Assembly: GCA_023446735.1 (NCBI GenBank)
Contig: JAEXPQ010000240.1
Span: 1-18,812 of the forward strand
Reading direction: 5' to 3'
DNA length: 18,812 nt
DNA from: Verrucomicrobiota bacterium
GTDB lineage: Bacteria; Verrucomicrobiota; Verrucomicrobiia; Opitutales; Opitutaceae
Position 1 is the stretch's first letter. The number at the start of each line of letters is the position of its first letter. The notes beneath the pieces were generated by a model, which was not told the origin of the DNA, did not search any database, and saw only the letters and a list, made by a program, of their open reading frames with translations. Made by a program: the position numbers and the translations under genes. Below are positions 6,336 through 13,411 of the stretch, one piece after another.

Positions 6336-6396
6336 GAACTTCGAACACCGAACCTTGAACTCTGAACACTGAACTCGGAACCCTGAACCCTGAACC
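6336..6396. repeat. Heptanucleotide tandem repeat, GAACNCN type, copy 2
   Basis: The array has 8.7 units in unbroken 7-base phase: GAACTTC, GAACACC, GAACCTT, GAACTCT, GAACACT, GAACTCG, GAACCCT, GAACCCT, GAACC. The first four bases GAAC are invariant and the last three drift. It fills most of the gap between the tandem glycosyltransferase genes. Bases 6297-6330 next to it look like a more degenerate purine-rich heptad array. Confidence 0.9.
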
Positions 6397-6410
6397 GGAG
6401 CGCGGTGCCG

Positions 6411-7337
6411 CTACGCGCGGCGGTAGAAGCGGTTGAGGAACGCGGCGAGGGCGAGATCGATCTTCTTCCAGCGCACGCGGGCGGCGGGAAAGGCGGGGAT
6501 CGGGCCGGCGGCGTGGGCCCAGAAGAGGCGATCGGAGTTGGCCAGCGGGATGCCGGCGAGCGCGCGACCGAGGTAGAAGCGCAGCCACGGTTTCGGCCGG
6601 CCCATCGCGTGGGAGAGTTGGGTGCCGCCGGGGAAGAAGTCCATGCCGTTGGGGCCGACGGTGCTCAGCGCGACGGGCGAGACCATCGTGGTCATGGCGA
6701 GGAAATCCTGGTCGGCGAAACGGAAGTAAGGATACTGCTTCATCCGCTGCGAGGCGGTCTTGGGCGTGAAGCCGGCGGACTGGCCCGCGTCGATCAGGCG
6801 GTGCCAGAGCTCGGCGAAGGCGGCGTCGCGGCGATGGAGGCCGACGAAGCCGCCGTTGTAGTAGGCGTCCCGGGAATGGATGGGCGGGAAACCGGCGCCG
6901 CGCAGGAACCGCGCCCAGGCTTGGCGGACGGGATGGTCGGCCGGCATCTGCGGGTTGACGTCCTGCACGAGGGCCACGCCGCAATCGACCCAGTCCTCGA
7001 AGTAGTTCCACTCGCGTTTCAGGACGATGTCGGGATCGAAGTAGTAGAGACGTTCGGCCTCCGGCACGATTTCCCGCCAAAGTCGCAGGAAGAAGGCGGG
7101 CTTGTGGTTGGTGAGGTGCCAGTCGGTGTCGGTCTCGACGCACTCGACATGGAGGCCCTCGGGGCCGTCCCAGCGCGGCCGTCCTTCAGGGCTGCGGGCG
7201 TTGCACCACGGCGGCGGCGGGCCGCGATGGCCGATGATGCACTTGCCGCGGTAGCCGAAGGCGTGGAGGGAGTTGAACAGCGCGGCGGCGCCGAGGTGGT
7301 AGTGGCCTTCGAGGAGCGTGAAGACGACGGAGCGCAT
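6411..7337 (-). CDS. GT-A-type glycosyltransferase, tandem paralogue B
   Basis: The product has 308 residues from ATG 7337; the longer upstream frame is the antisense-like shadow of the GT14 and GT2 genes. It parallels paralogue A: MRSVVFTLLEGHYHLGAAAL (1-20), YYFDPDIV (98-105, DXD site), DCGVALVQD (118-126), YNGGFVGLH (160-168), ADQDFL (208-213), GPNGMDFFPGG (228-238), SHAMGRPKPW (242-251) and the shared C-terminal FYRR. The same motif order and spacing, and similar 3' flanks, show a tandem duplication. Divergence in residues 40-75, just before the metal site, suggests different donor or acceptor specificity. No signal peptide is seen. It follows the GT14 gene after 59 bases, the point where the tight operon ends. 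Confidence 0.83.
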   Translation of the reverse strand: MRSVVFTLLEGHYHLGAAALFNSLHAFGYRGKCIIGHRGPPPPWCNARSPEGRPRWDGPEGLHVECVETDTDWHLTNHKPAFFLRLWREIVPEAERLYYFDPDIVLKREWNYFEDWVDCGVALVQDVNPQMPADHPVRQAWARFLRGAGFPPIHSRDAYYNGGFVGLHRRDAAFAELWHRLIDAGQSAGFTPKTASQRMKQYPYFRFADQDFLAMTTMVSPVALSTVGPNGMDFFPGGTQLSHAMGRPKPWLRFYLGRALAGIPLANSDRLFWAHAAGPIPAFPAARVRWKKIDLALAAFLNRFYRRA

Positions 7338-7396
7338 GGAATGGTGAGCGGAGAGGCGGAGCCGAGAGGGCGAGCGATTTGGGGGAGCTTGGTGGC

Positions 7397-8305
7397 CTAA
7401 GGCCGCGGAGGAAACGGTAGAGCGGAAAGAACCGCCGAGTCGACCGACGGGTCGAATTTGCGGGCGAACAGCGCCCCGTGATCGGCCGCGGCGCGCAGGC
7501 GCGGGAGATCGGCCGCGCGGAAGGTTTGCGGACTGGCCTGGCCGTCGCGCCAGTTGATGTGGCGCAGGTGCGTGTTCTCGATCGTGCCGACGTCGGGGGC
7601 GTTGCGCACCACGCTCTGGAAGACGCTTTCCTCGGGGAAGGCCGTGGTCCGCAACCACTCGGTGATGGCGCGGCCTTCGGGGGAGACGAGGCGGGTGGCC
7701 GCCGTGCGCGAGAGCACGACCCAGTTGTCGCCGCCATACCAGCGGAACCACGGGGTGGGGCGGGGCGAACGAAGCGGCAACGACGGAATCGCGCTGGCGC
7801 CCCCGAAGAAGCGGCGCAGGCGTCGCCCCAGGCCGGGCAGGCGCAGCCACCATTCGAGCGTTGGGCTGTCTAGTCGGCGTCGGGCGAGACGAGTGGAGGC
7901 GTCGGGCCAATCCGAGCCGGGGCCGAGCGGATCGAAGGAGCGGACGAAGCTCGTGGTGGGGACAGCGGCGAGGCGAGAGGCGATTTCGCCTGGAGTGCGG
8001 AGCGGGAAGCATTGCCCGCTGAGGTTCACCCAATGCGTCCAGGGCAGGGGATGGCGCAGGGCCAACTCGAGCCCGACCAACTGGGCGCGGATCAGACTGT
8101 AGCGGCCCCAGAGCACCGCGGTCGGAGTTTGGATGACGATGTTGGGCCGCCCTGCCGCCAGGGCGGCGACCGCGCGATGCTCGGCCTTGGGCCGGCGACG
8201 GTCGTAGTGAACCACGAAGACGTTCTCCGGCGCCCAGAGGGCGTCGAGGAGCCGACCGAGTTGGACCGGGTCCTTGTGGGCAAGCAGGTGGAAGGCGACG
8301 GGCAT
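7397..8305 (-). CDS. GT14 glycosyltransferase (Core-2/I-branching, Branch domain)
   Basis: The 302-residue protein spans the single Branch domain. Recognisable elements are FHLLAHKDPVQLGRLL (5-20), the strand FVVHYDRR (30-37), VLWGRYSLIRAQL (64-76), NLSGQCFPLRT (94-104), FRWYGGDNWVVLSR (187-200), FPEESVFQSVVRN (223-235) with the catalytic-type acidic residues, RHINW (248-252) and LFARKFDP (279-286). Eukaryotic relatives are Golgi beta-1,6-GlcNAc or xylosyl transferases. Bacterial homologues occur in polysaccharide clusters and usually lack a membrane anchor, as here. It would add a beta-linked branch or backbone residue from a UDP-sugar. The gene starts 24 bases after the GT2 stop, with no Shine-Dalgarno motif. 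Family call is secure; substrate unknown. Confidence 0.93.
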   Translation of the reverse strand: MPVAFHLLAHKDPVQLGRLLDALWAPENVFVVHYDRRRPKAEHRAVAALAAGRPNIVIQTPTAVLWGRYSLIRAQLVGLELALRHPLPWTHWVNLSGQCFPLRTPGEIASRLAAVPTTSFVRSFDPLGPGSDWPDASTRLARRRLDSPTLEWWLRLPGLGRRLRRFFGGASAIPSLPLRSPRPTPWFRWYGGDNWVVLSRTAATRLVSPEGRAITEWLRTTAFPEESVFQSVVRNAPDVGTIENTHLRHINWRDGQASPQTFRAADLPRLRAAADHGALFARKFDPSVDSAVLSALPFPPRP

Positions 8306-8329
8306 GGGGAGCGGTGCCTTGTGATGGTG

Positions 8330-9169
8330 TCAGGCCCAGGTGCGTGCGGCGGCCGCGAGGAGCCGGAGCGCCGTGAAGGGGGCGGAGGCTCGGAGGATCC
8401 GGGCGGCGTCGAGAAAGCGGCGGCGGGCGGCCCGGCGGACCTCTCCGGGCGAGCGCCCGGGAAAGCCCTCGGTGTTGGCGAGGAGGACGCGGGCGGAGTC
8501 GGCGATGAGGGCGGCGCTCTTGTTCGACATGGCGCCGGGGTGCTTGCGGTAGCGCAGGGTGATCGCGCCGTTGTAGCGGGGGATCACGCCGGCGCGGCAG
8601 CAGCGTAGCCAGTAGTCGAAGTCGTTGCAGATGGGAAAACGCGAGTCGAAGCCGCCGACCCGTTCCAGGGTTGCGCGGTTGAAGAAGGCCGCGGCCGGCT
8701 GGATCACGAGCCGGCCGTCGAGGAGTGCGCCGGCCAGATCTTCGGTGTCCGGCGGCGGGAGGCGGCGACCGACCTCCGCACCGGTGGCGGAGTCGAAGAT
8801 GGAACTGCCGCCGAAGACCAACGCGGGGCCAGTCGCCGGCGCTGCGGCCAGGCACCGCGCGAGGTGGTCGGGCGCCCAGAGGTCGTCGCTGTCGAGCGGC
8901 GCGATCCAAGCGCCGCGGGCAGCGGTGAAGCCGGCGTTGCGAGTGGCCGGCAGGCCGCGGTTGGGGTCGTGGCGAGTGTAACGAACACATTGCGACACGG
9001 TGGCCGCGAACGCGCGGACGATCTCCTCGGTGCGGTCGCGGGAGCCGTCCTCGGTCACGATGACCTCCCAGTCCGGGAAGACCTGGGCGCGCACGGAGGC
9101 GAGCGTCTCGGCGAGGAACGTCTCGGCCTTGTAGGCCGGGATGCAGATGCTGACGAGCGGTGCGGACAT
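8330..9169 (-). CDS. Glycosyltransferase family 2 (GT-A fold)
   Basis: The 279-residue product shows the GT2 order: VSICIPAYKAETFLAETL (6-23), the nucleotide-binding TEDGSRDRTEE (39-49), NRGLPATRNAGF (70-81), the metal-binding DSDD (93-96) and the catalytic-region motif NDFDYWLRC (182-190). The C-terminal helix is rich in Ala and Arg and has no membrane segment. It is an inverting transferase acting on the cytoplasmic side. In layout and motifs it closely resembles the GT2 encoded at 12518-13411 (VEDGSRDGTE, DADD, EDRDYWFR, KHPG), suggesting an older duplication. It follows the ATP-grasp gene after 16 bases in the same transcript. Confidence 0.93.
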   Translation of the reverse strand: MSAPLVSICIPAYKAETFLAETLASVRAQVFPDWEVIVTEDGSRDRTEEIVRAFAATVSQCVRYTRHDPNRGLPATRNAGFTAARGAWIAPLDSDDLWAPDHLARCLAAAPATGPALVFGGSSIFDSATGAEVGRRLPPPDTEDLAGALLDGRLVIQPAAAFFNRATLERVGGFDSRFPICNDFDYWLRCCRAGVIPRYNGAITLRYRKHPGAMSNKSAALIADSARVLLANTEGFPGRSPGEVRRAARRRFLDAARILRASAPFTALRLLAAAARTWA

Positions 9170-9185
9170 GGACGGGAAATCGGGG

Positions 9186-10424
9186 TCAGGAGACGACCCG
9201 GCTCACGACCTCGGGCCGGAGGAAGAACTCGACGTAGGCCGTGTCGCCCAGTCGCGTGGTGACCGGCACGCCCCAGTGCAGGTTGGCCTCGATCAGGATC
9301 GGACCACCCTCGGCGAGGGCGATGTCCCAACCGATGGAGTCGAGGTCCGGGATCGTTCCGTGGGCGCGCAGCGCGAGGGAGACGACCTCGGCCCAGCAGG
9401 GGACCCGGCGCCCTTCGATCCGGCCGCCAGTTTCGGGGTGAAAAAAGAGGCGAGGGCCGTTCCACGCGCAGGAGCGAGCGTGACCGAGAATTCCGGTGGA
9501 CGGGTCGAAGTCGGCGCCGATGCCGCCAGCCGAGAGGTTGTCGACCACCTTGCCGCGTAACGGAAACTTCATGAAACCGCAGAGGATGTGCGCTGGTCCA
9601 CCGGGCGTGGGGCGGAGCGTGACCACGCGCACCGTCGCCAGTGAGGCGTCCTCGGGGGCGAGGTCGCCGAGTTCCGCGCAGTTGCGCACCCGGGGCTGCA
9701 GAATCCAGGGCTGGTCGGGGAAACGTCCGCCGGCGAATCCGGCCAAGGTCGCGGGCCGGACGGCGCGACCGTCGTCGGCCTGCCAAGCGCCGGTGGCGGC
9801 CTGACGGCGCAGGATACACGCCCCATGGCCACCCCACTGGTCGGTGGGCTTGGCGAAAAGGTCGCAGGCGGGCCAGTCGGCGAGCAGTTCCAGATCCGGC
9901 CCGTGGCCGGCGGCAAGCACCGGGACCGTCGGCAGGTCATGGCGCGCGCAGTGCGCGGCGAAGGCGCGCTTGTCGCCGATCTCGCGTGACGCGGAGGCGC
10001 GGTTGAGGGCCATGAGCAGCGTCGTGTTCTCGAGGTCGTTGACGAAGCGGCGCACCGCCCGGCGTTGAGCGCGATCGGCGATGCCCAGGATGTCGAGGTG
10101 GTCGATCGGCTGGTTGTAGGCGAGCTGCAGCCAGAACAGGTCGAGTAGCGAACCCAGCGGGGAGCGCCGATGGCAGCGGCCTTGGTGGACCGTGCGTGCG
10201 GCGCGGCCCAGCGCGATCGCGGGCCAGAGCGCGGCGACGGCGAGGGTGCGGGGCCAGCCGTTGAGCCGCACCGTCCGCCGGCGCAACAGGCGGCGCGCGG
10301 TTCGGCGAACGCGATGCACCTGCCGGTCCCGCGCATCGCTCCACGGCGGAAGTGGGGCCAACCACGGGAAGTCCTCGACTTCCAGAAGACGGCGCAGCAG
10401 GTCGCGCGGGCGGGTGAGCGGCAT
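9186..10424 (-). CDS. Sugar-transfer-associated ATP-grasp protein
   Basis: The product has 412 residues from the ATG at 10424, 10 bases after the upstream stop; the longer frame beginning at 10682 overlaps the PP-loop gene and is rejected. The C-terminal half is a typical sugar-transfer-associated ATP-grasp domain. It has CDLFAKPTDQWGGHG (187-201; ATP-contacting Lys and glycine loop), WILQPRVRNCAEL (240-252), ATVRVVTL (263-270), VVDNLSAGGIGADFD (293-307) and IGWDIALAEGGPILIEAN (364-381; Asp and Glu/Asn metal ligands). The N-terminal 150 residues are Arg-rich and helical. Such proteins are predicted to use ATP to join a carboxylate to an amine or hydroxyl during polysaccharide decoration; the reaction has not been firmly established to my knowledge. 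Its neighbour is a PP-loop ATPase, so two ATP-using enzymes are side by side. Confidence 0.9.
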   Translation of the reverse strand: MPLTRPRDLLRRLLEVEDFPWLAPLPPWSDARDRQVHRVRRTARRLLRRRTVRLNGWPRTLAVAALWPAIALGRAARTVHQGRCHRRSPLGSLLDLFWLQLAYNQPIDHLDILGIADRAQRRAVRRFVNDLENTTLLMALNRASASREIGDKRAFAAHCARHDLPTVPVLAAGHGPDLELLADWPACDLFAKPTDQWGGHGACILRRQAATGAWQADDGRAVRPATLAGFAGGRFPDQPWILQPRVRNCAELGDLAPEDASLATVRVVTLRPTPGGPAHILCGFMKFPLRGKVVDNLSAGGIGADFDPSTGILGHARSCAWNGPRLFFHPETGGRIEGRRVPCWAEVVSLALRAHGTIPDLDSIGWDIALAEGGPILIEANLHWGVPVTTRLGDTAYVEFFLRPEVVSRVVS

Positions 10425-10434
10425 GGCGGGATTC

Positions 10435-11616
10435 TCAGCGACGAGCGATCGCCTGCTTGAAGCCGCGCGGGAGGGTCCGACGGGCCGTTCGCAGCACGGC
10501 GGGCGGCATGATGGCGGCCAGGCGCAGCACTGGAGGAACGCGGTAGTGGCGGGCGCGGGCGAGGGCGCAGATTTCGCGCCAGAGCGGGTCCTCGCTGCGC
10601 AGCATCTCGACGATGAAATGGGAGCGCACCCGGGCGTAGACTTGCAGGTCGAACACCTCGTGAAAGTCCTGCAGGCGGCCAAGCAACTCGAGTGTCAGCA
10701 TGGTACGGACACATTTCCAGCAGGTGGAGCAGTTGCGGACGCTCCTGTCGCGGACGCAGACATTGAGGTGGCGGTGGGCGGGGCGGAAGGAGGCGATGCG
10801 CGCCGTCTTTTCGACGCGCGAATACTGGCTACCGACCGGGACGACGCGGAGGCGTTCGGTCGAGAGAAGCGGCAGGATCAGGGGATCCCAGTGGGCGAAA
10901 CAGATGTCGGACCGGCGCTCGAAACAGTCGGCGAAGCGGTAGGCGGAGGCATAGAGGTAGGTGCCGACCAACGACTGCAACGCGAGGACGGCCGCGACGT
11001 TGCGGAACTCGTGGTCCCGCGGGAACGAGGGCAGGCCGAGGACCTCGGCGAGGTTCGAGTCGACGGCGAGCAGCGAGAGGCCGAGTTCCCGCGCGGTCTC
11101 GTGCAGGAGGGGGAGCCGGGCGTGGAATGTCGCAGTGCCGTCGTGTCCGAACGCGCCCACGTTGTTGCAGACCAGATGCGTGACCCGGTGGCCCAAAGGC
11201 GCAGCGTCCCCGAGGTGATCGGAGAGGATGCAGAAGGAGTCGATGCCCCCGGAGAAGCCGGTGGCGACCGCGGCTCCGGGTGCGGCGGTGGGGTACTCGA
11301 CGGCGCGGGCGGCGGTGATTCGTGCGAACGGAACCCCGATTCCAAGTTGTCCGACCAAGGGGCCGAGCTGGGTGGTGAGATCGAAAAGTAGTCGGGCGGA
11401 GAGTGTTCCGGCCGCCTGGATCGCCTCGCCGGTGCGGAGCGAGAGCGGCAGCAACGCGACGACGAACGGATCGATCGCCGCCGAATCGAAGTGGCGGCCG
11501 AGGGCGGCGTCGACGGCGAACCAGAGCGTGCCGTTGGCGGTGTCGCTGGTGAACGAGGCGGACAGGATCGCGCGGCCGTCGCGTTCACCGACACAGGGTT
11601 GGTCGATGAGGATCAT
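10435..11616 (-). CDS. PP-loop ATPase with QueC-like cysteine cluster
   Basis: The 393-residue protein starts at ATG 11616, overlapping the previous stop as ATGA. Residues 1-110 form an N-terminal region I do not recognise. Residues 115-310 look like an adenine-nucleotide alpha-hydrolase fold: VATGFSGGIDSFCIL (117-131) holds the PP-loop SGGxDS, followed by HLVCNNVGAFG (147-157). Cys287, Cys296, Cys299 and Cys302 give the pattern C-x8-C-x2-C-x2-C, the same spacing as the zinc site of QueC (7-cyano-7-deazaguanine synthase). QueC activates a carboxylate with ATP and uses ammonia to make an amide and then a nitrile. No other queuosine gene is in the window, the protein is far longer than QueC (about 220 residues), and it lies in a glycan operon. 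I infer amidation of a sugar or non-sugar carboxylate; this is a hypothesis. Confidence 0.8.
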   Translation of the reverse strand: MILIDQPCVGERDGRAILSASFTSDTANGTLWFAVDAALGRHFDSAAIDPFVVALLPLSLRTGEAIQAAGTLSARLLFDLTTQLGPLVGQLGIGVPFARITAARAVEYPTAAPGAAVATGFSGGIDSFCILSDHLGDAAPLGHRVTHLVCNNVGAFGHDGTATFHARLPLLHETARELGLSLLAVDSNLAEVLGLPSFPRDHEFRNVAAVLALQSLVGTYLYASAYRFADCFERRSDICFAHWDPLILPLLSTERLRVVPVGSQYSRVEKTARIASFRPAHRHLNVCVRDRSVRNCSTCWKCVRTMLTLELLGRLQDFHEVFDLQVYARVRSHFIVEMLRSEDPLWREICALARARHYRVPPVLRLAAIMPPAVLRTARRTLPRGFKQAIARR

Positions 11617-12521
11617 GGGCTCCGCGTGGGGGCCGGCTCCGGAAGCCCAGTGTTGATCTCCAGGCGCATCTGCTCAAGCCGGCGCCGGAGTTCCGTGGTG
11701 CGGCGTTCTCGGAGGTTCTCGGTGCTCAGCTGCAAAGGCGTCCGCCCGCTCCGAATGGCGGACACAAGCTGGGACAGGTTGCGTTTCAGAGGGACGCATT
11801 GCAGCGAGAGGGCACTGGCATTGAGGAAGCGACGGAGGAGGGCGGCACCGCGTCCCTCGCCCGGGCGGTGCGGGGCGATCCGGTACAGCCGCGCGAGGCG
11901 CCGGGGCCGGTATTCGAGGTCGACCGTCGCCAACCAGTCACGCCACTTGAAGTCCGCCACATGTCGGCCGGTTGCCACTGGGATCCAGGGGACGCCGCAG
12001 GCATCGGCCACGATCGCGCCGTGCATCGCCTCGGCGAGCACGTTCGAGCAGCCGCGGATCTCCGCGATCACCTCCGGGACGGGGGCGACCGGATCGATGA
12101 ACCGTAAGCCGAGGCCTTCGACAAGTTGGCGCCAGGGGACCCGGGGCATGGCTTCGAAATGGGGCATGTAGCCGATCGGTGCGCCGGGGCGTGGCGCGGG
12201 CAGCGGAACGGTGCGGAGGAGATAGGCGGCATCCGTCACGGCGGCGTCGGCGGGGAGCGCAAGGGCCCGGGCGGACAGTGGCCCCCGGACGGCGTGGAAG
12301 CGCCAGCGGTGATCGACGAGGGGAATCGGGCCGTAACCGCATCCGGAGCCAAAGACGTGATACGAGGAGGCGCGAGGAACGCGCGGGTTCAGGATCGAGC
12401 CGATCCCGACGAACAGGCGGCTTTCGTCGGCATCGAGCAGATCTCCGATGAGTTGGGGCCACAGCCACGGGTTGAGGGCGTCTCCGAAGTTCGGAACCGC
12501 CGAGAAGTAGTGGAGTTTCAT
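11613..12521 (-). CDS. Polysaccharide pyruvyl transferase family protein
   Basis: The product has 302 residues from ATG 12521, which overlaps the preceding stop by ATGA. Family motifs are HYFSAVPNFGDALNPWL (4-20; the N-terminal G-D-x-L substrate loop), FGSGCGYG (57-64), VRGPLSARAL (78-87), an Asp/Ala-rich strand VTDAAYLL (95-102) and the C-terminal domain signature LAEAMHGAIVADACGVPWI (162-180), with the conserved histidine at 167. The enzyme would transfer pyruvate from phosphoenolpyruvate onto hydroxyls of a sugar residue to form a ketal, making the glycan acidic, although some members have other roles. The C-terminus (about 265-290) is Arg/Glu-rich and may be coiled coil. It sits between a GT2 and the PP-loop gene with overlaps on both sides, indicating translational coupling. 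Confidence 0.88.
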   Translation of the reverse strand: MKLHYFSAVPNFGDALNPWLWPQLIGDLLDADESRLFVGIGSILNPRVPRASSYHVFGSGCGYGPIPLVDHRWRFHAVRGPLSARALALPADAAVTDAAYLLRTVPLPAPRPGAPIGYMPHFEAMPRVPWRQLVEGLGLRFIDPVAPVPEVIAEIRGCSNVLAEAMHGAIVADACGVPWIPVATGRHVADFKWRDWLATVDLEYRPRRLARLYRIAPHRPGEGRGAALLRRFLNASALSLQCVPLKRNLSQLVSAIRSGRTPLQLSTENLRERRTTELRRRLEQMRLEINTGLPEPAPTRSP

Positions 12522-13411
12522 CGCGGGCCGCGGCGTTGAACGCTCGCGTAGAGGCACCAGGCGAGCAGGTGAAGGCGGCTCGGGGCGGAGCGCCAGGCGC
12601 GCCAGCCGAGCTGCCGCGCGGCGAGGGGGTCCTCGCGGAAGAGAAGTCGGGCGAGCGTCAGTCGGGCGTCGGCCAGCATGCGACGGCGAAGAGAGCCGGG
12701 AACGTCCGTCGCCCCGGCATGCTTCTCGTAGAAACGGACCGTGTCTTCCGCGACACGTAGGGTCCTGGTCATGCTGCTGCCGGGATGCTTGGTGTAGCGG
12801 CAGGTGTTCGCGCCGGTGCAGGCGAGGACGCCGTCGTCCGCGAGGGCGCGGAACCAATAGTCGCGGTCCTCGCCGATGCGCAGGGTCGGATCGAAGGCGC
12901 CGGTCCGGGCGACGGTCCGCCGCGGGAGGGCCACGCAGGACGAAGTCTGGATGAACGAGCGCAGAAACAGTCCGGGGCGGGGGCGCGCCACGAGATCGTG
13001 GTGCGGTTGGTAGGTGCCGAGGCTGCGGTGGGCGAATCCATCCCAGAGTTCGATGCCGGAGAACGCGACGGCGGCGCCGTGGGCGAGGGCCGCGACGAGG
13101 GAGGCGAGATGGGACGGCGACCAGACATCGTCGGCGTCGAGGAACGCGACGATGTCGCCCTCGGCCAGAGCGAGCAGCCGGTTGCGGGCGGCGGCGACGC
13201 CGCGGTTGGTGCCGAGGTTTTCGTAACGCACCGGCTGGTCGACCTCGGCGGCGAAATCGAGCACGAGGCGTTCGGTGCCGTCGCGGGAGCCGTCCTCGAC
13301 GACGATGAGCTCCCACGTGCGATGGGTCTGGGCGCGGAGGGCGTCGAGGGCCTCCGGGAGGAAGGCGGCCGCGTGGTAGGCCGCGATCAGGACGCTGACC
13401 GAGTTGGGCAT
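12518..13411 (-). CDS. Glycosyltransferase family 2 (GT-A fold)
   Basis: The 297-residue protein from ATG 13411 begins inside the end of the SDR gene (25-base overlap) and stops in an ATGA overlap with the pyruvyl transferase gene. Motifs: VSVLIAAYHAAAFLPEAL (5-22), VEDGSRDGTE (38-47), NRGVAAARNRLL (69-80), the metal site DADD (92-95), FSGIELWDG (117-125) and EDRDYWFRAL (181-190), then KHPGSSMT (208-215). It is a normal-length inverting GT2 without membrane segments. Its whole-length similarity in motif order to the GT2 at 8330-9169 indicates paralogy. The longer open frame upstream is a shadow of the SDR gene. Donor and acceptor are unknown. Confidence 0.93.
   Translation of the reverse strand: MPNSVSVLIAAYHAAAFLPEALDALRAQTHRTWELIVVEDGSRDGTERLVLDFAAEVDQPVRYENLGTNRGVAAARNRLLALAEGDIVAFLDADDVWSPSHLASLVAALAHGAAVAFSGIELWDGFAHRSLGTYQPHHDLVARPRPGLFLRSFIQTSSCVALPRRTVARTGAFDPTLRIGEDRDYWFRALADDGVLACTGANTCRYTKHPGSSMTRTLRVAEDTVRFYEKHAGATDVPGSLRRRMLADARLTLARLLFREDPLAARQLGWRAWRSAPSRLHLLAWCLYASVQRRGPR

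Noticed and set aside
5295..6396. Telomere-like or eukaryotic contamination because of CCCTGAA repeats
   Set aside because: The flanking genes are bacterial in layout with coupled starts, and the same 7-base period occurs with unrelated units elsewhere in the window.
7338..8990. N-terminal extension of the GT-A paralogue B frame to 859 residues
   Set aside because: The extension overlaps the GT14 and GT2 genes in another frame and is Arg/Pro-rich, whereas the ATG at 7337 begins a recognisable domain that matches paralogue A.
10435..11616. A true QueC in queuosine synthesis
   Set aside because: Length, N-terminal extension and glycan-operon context differ from QueC, and no QueD, QueE or FolE gene is present.
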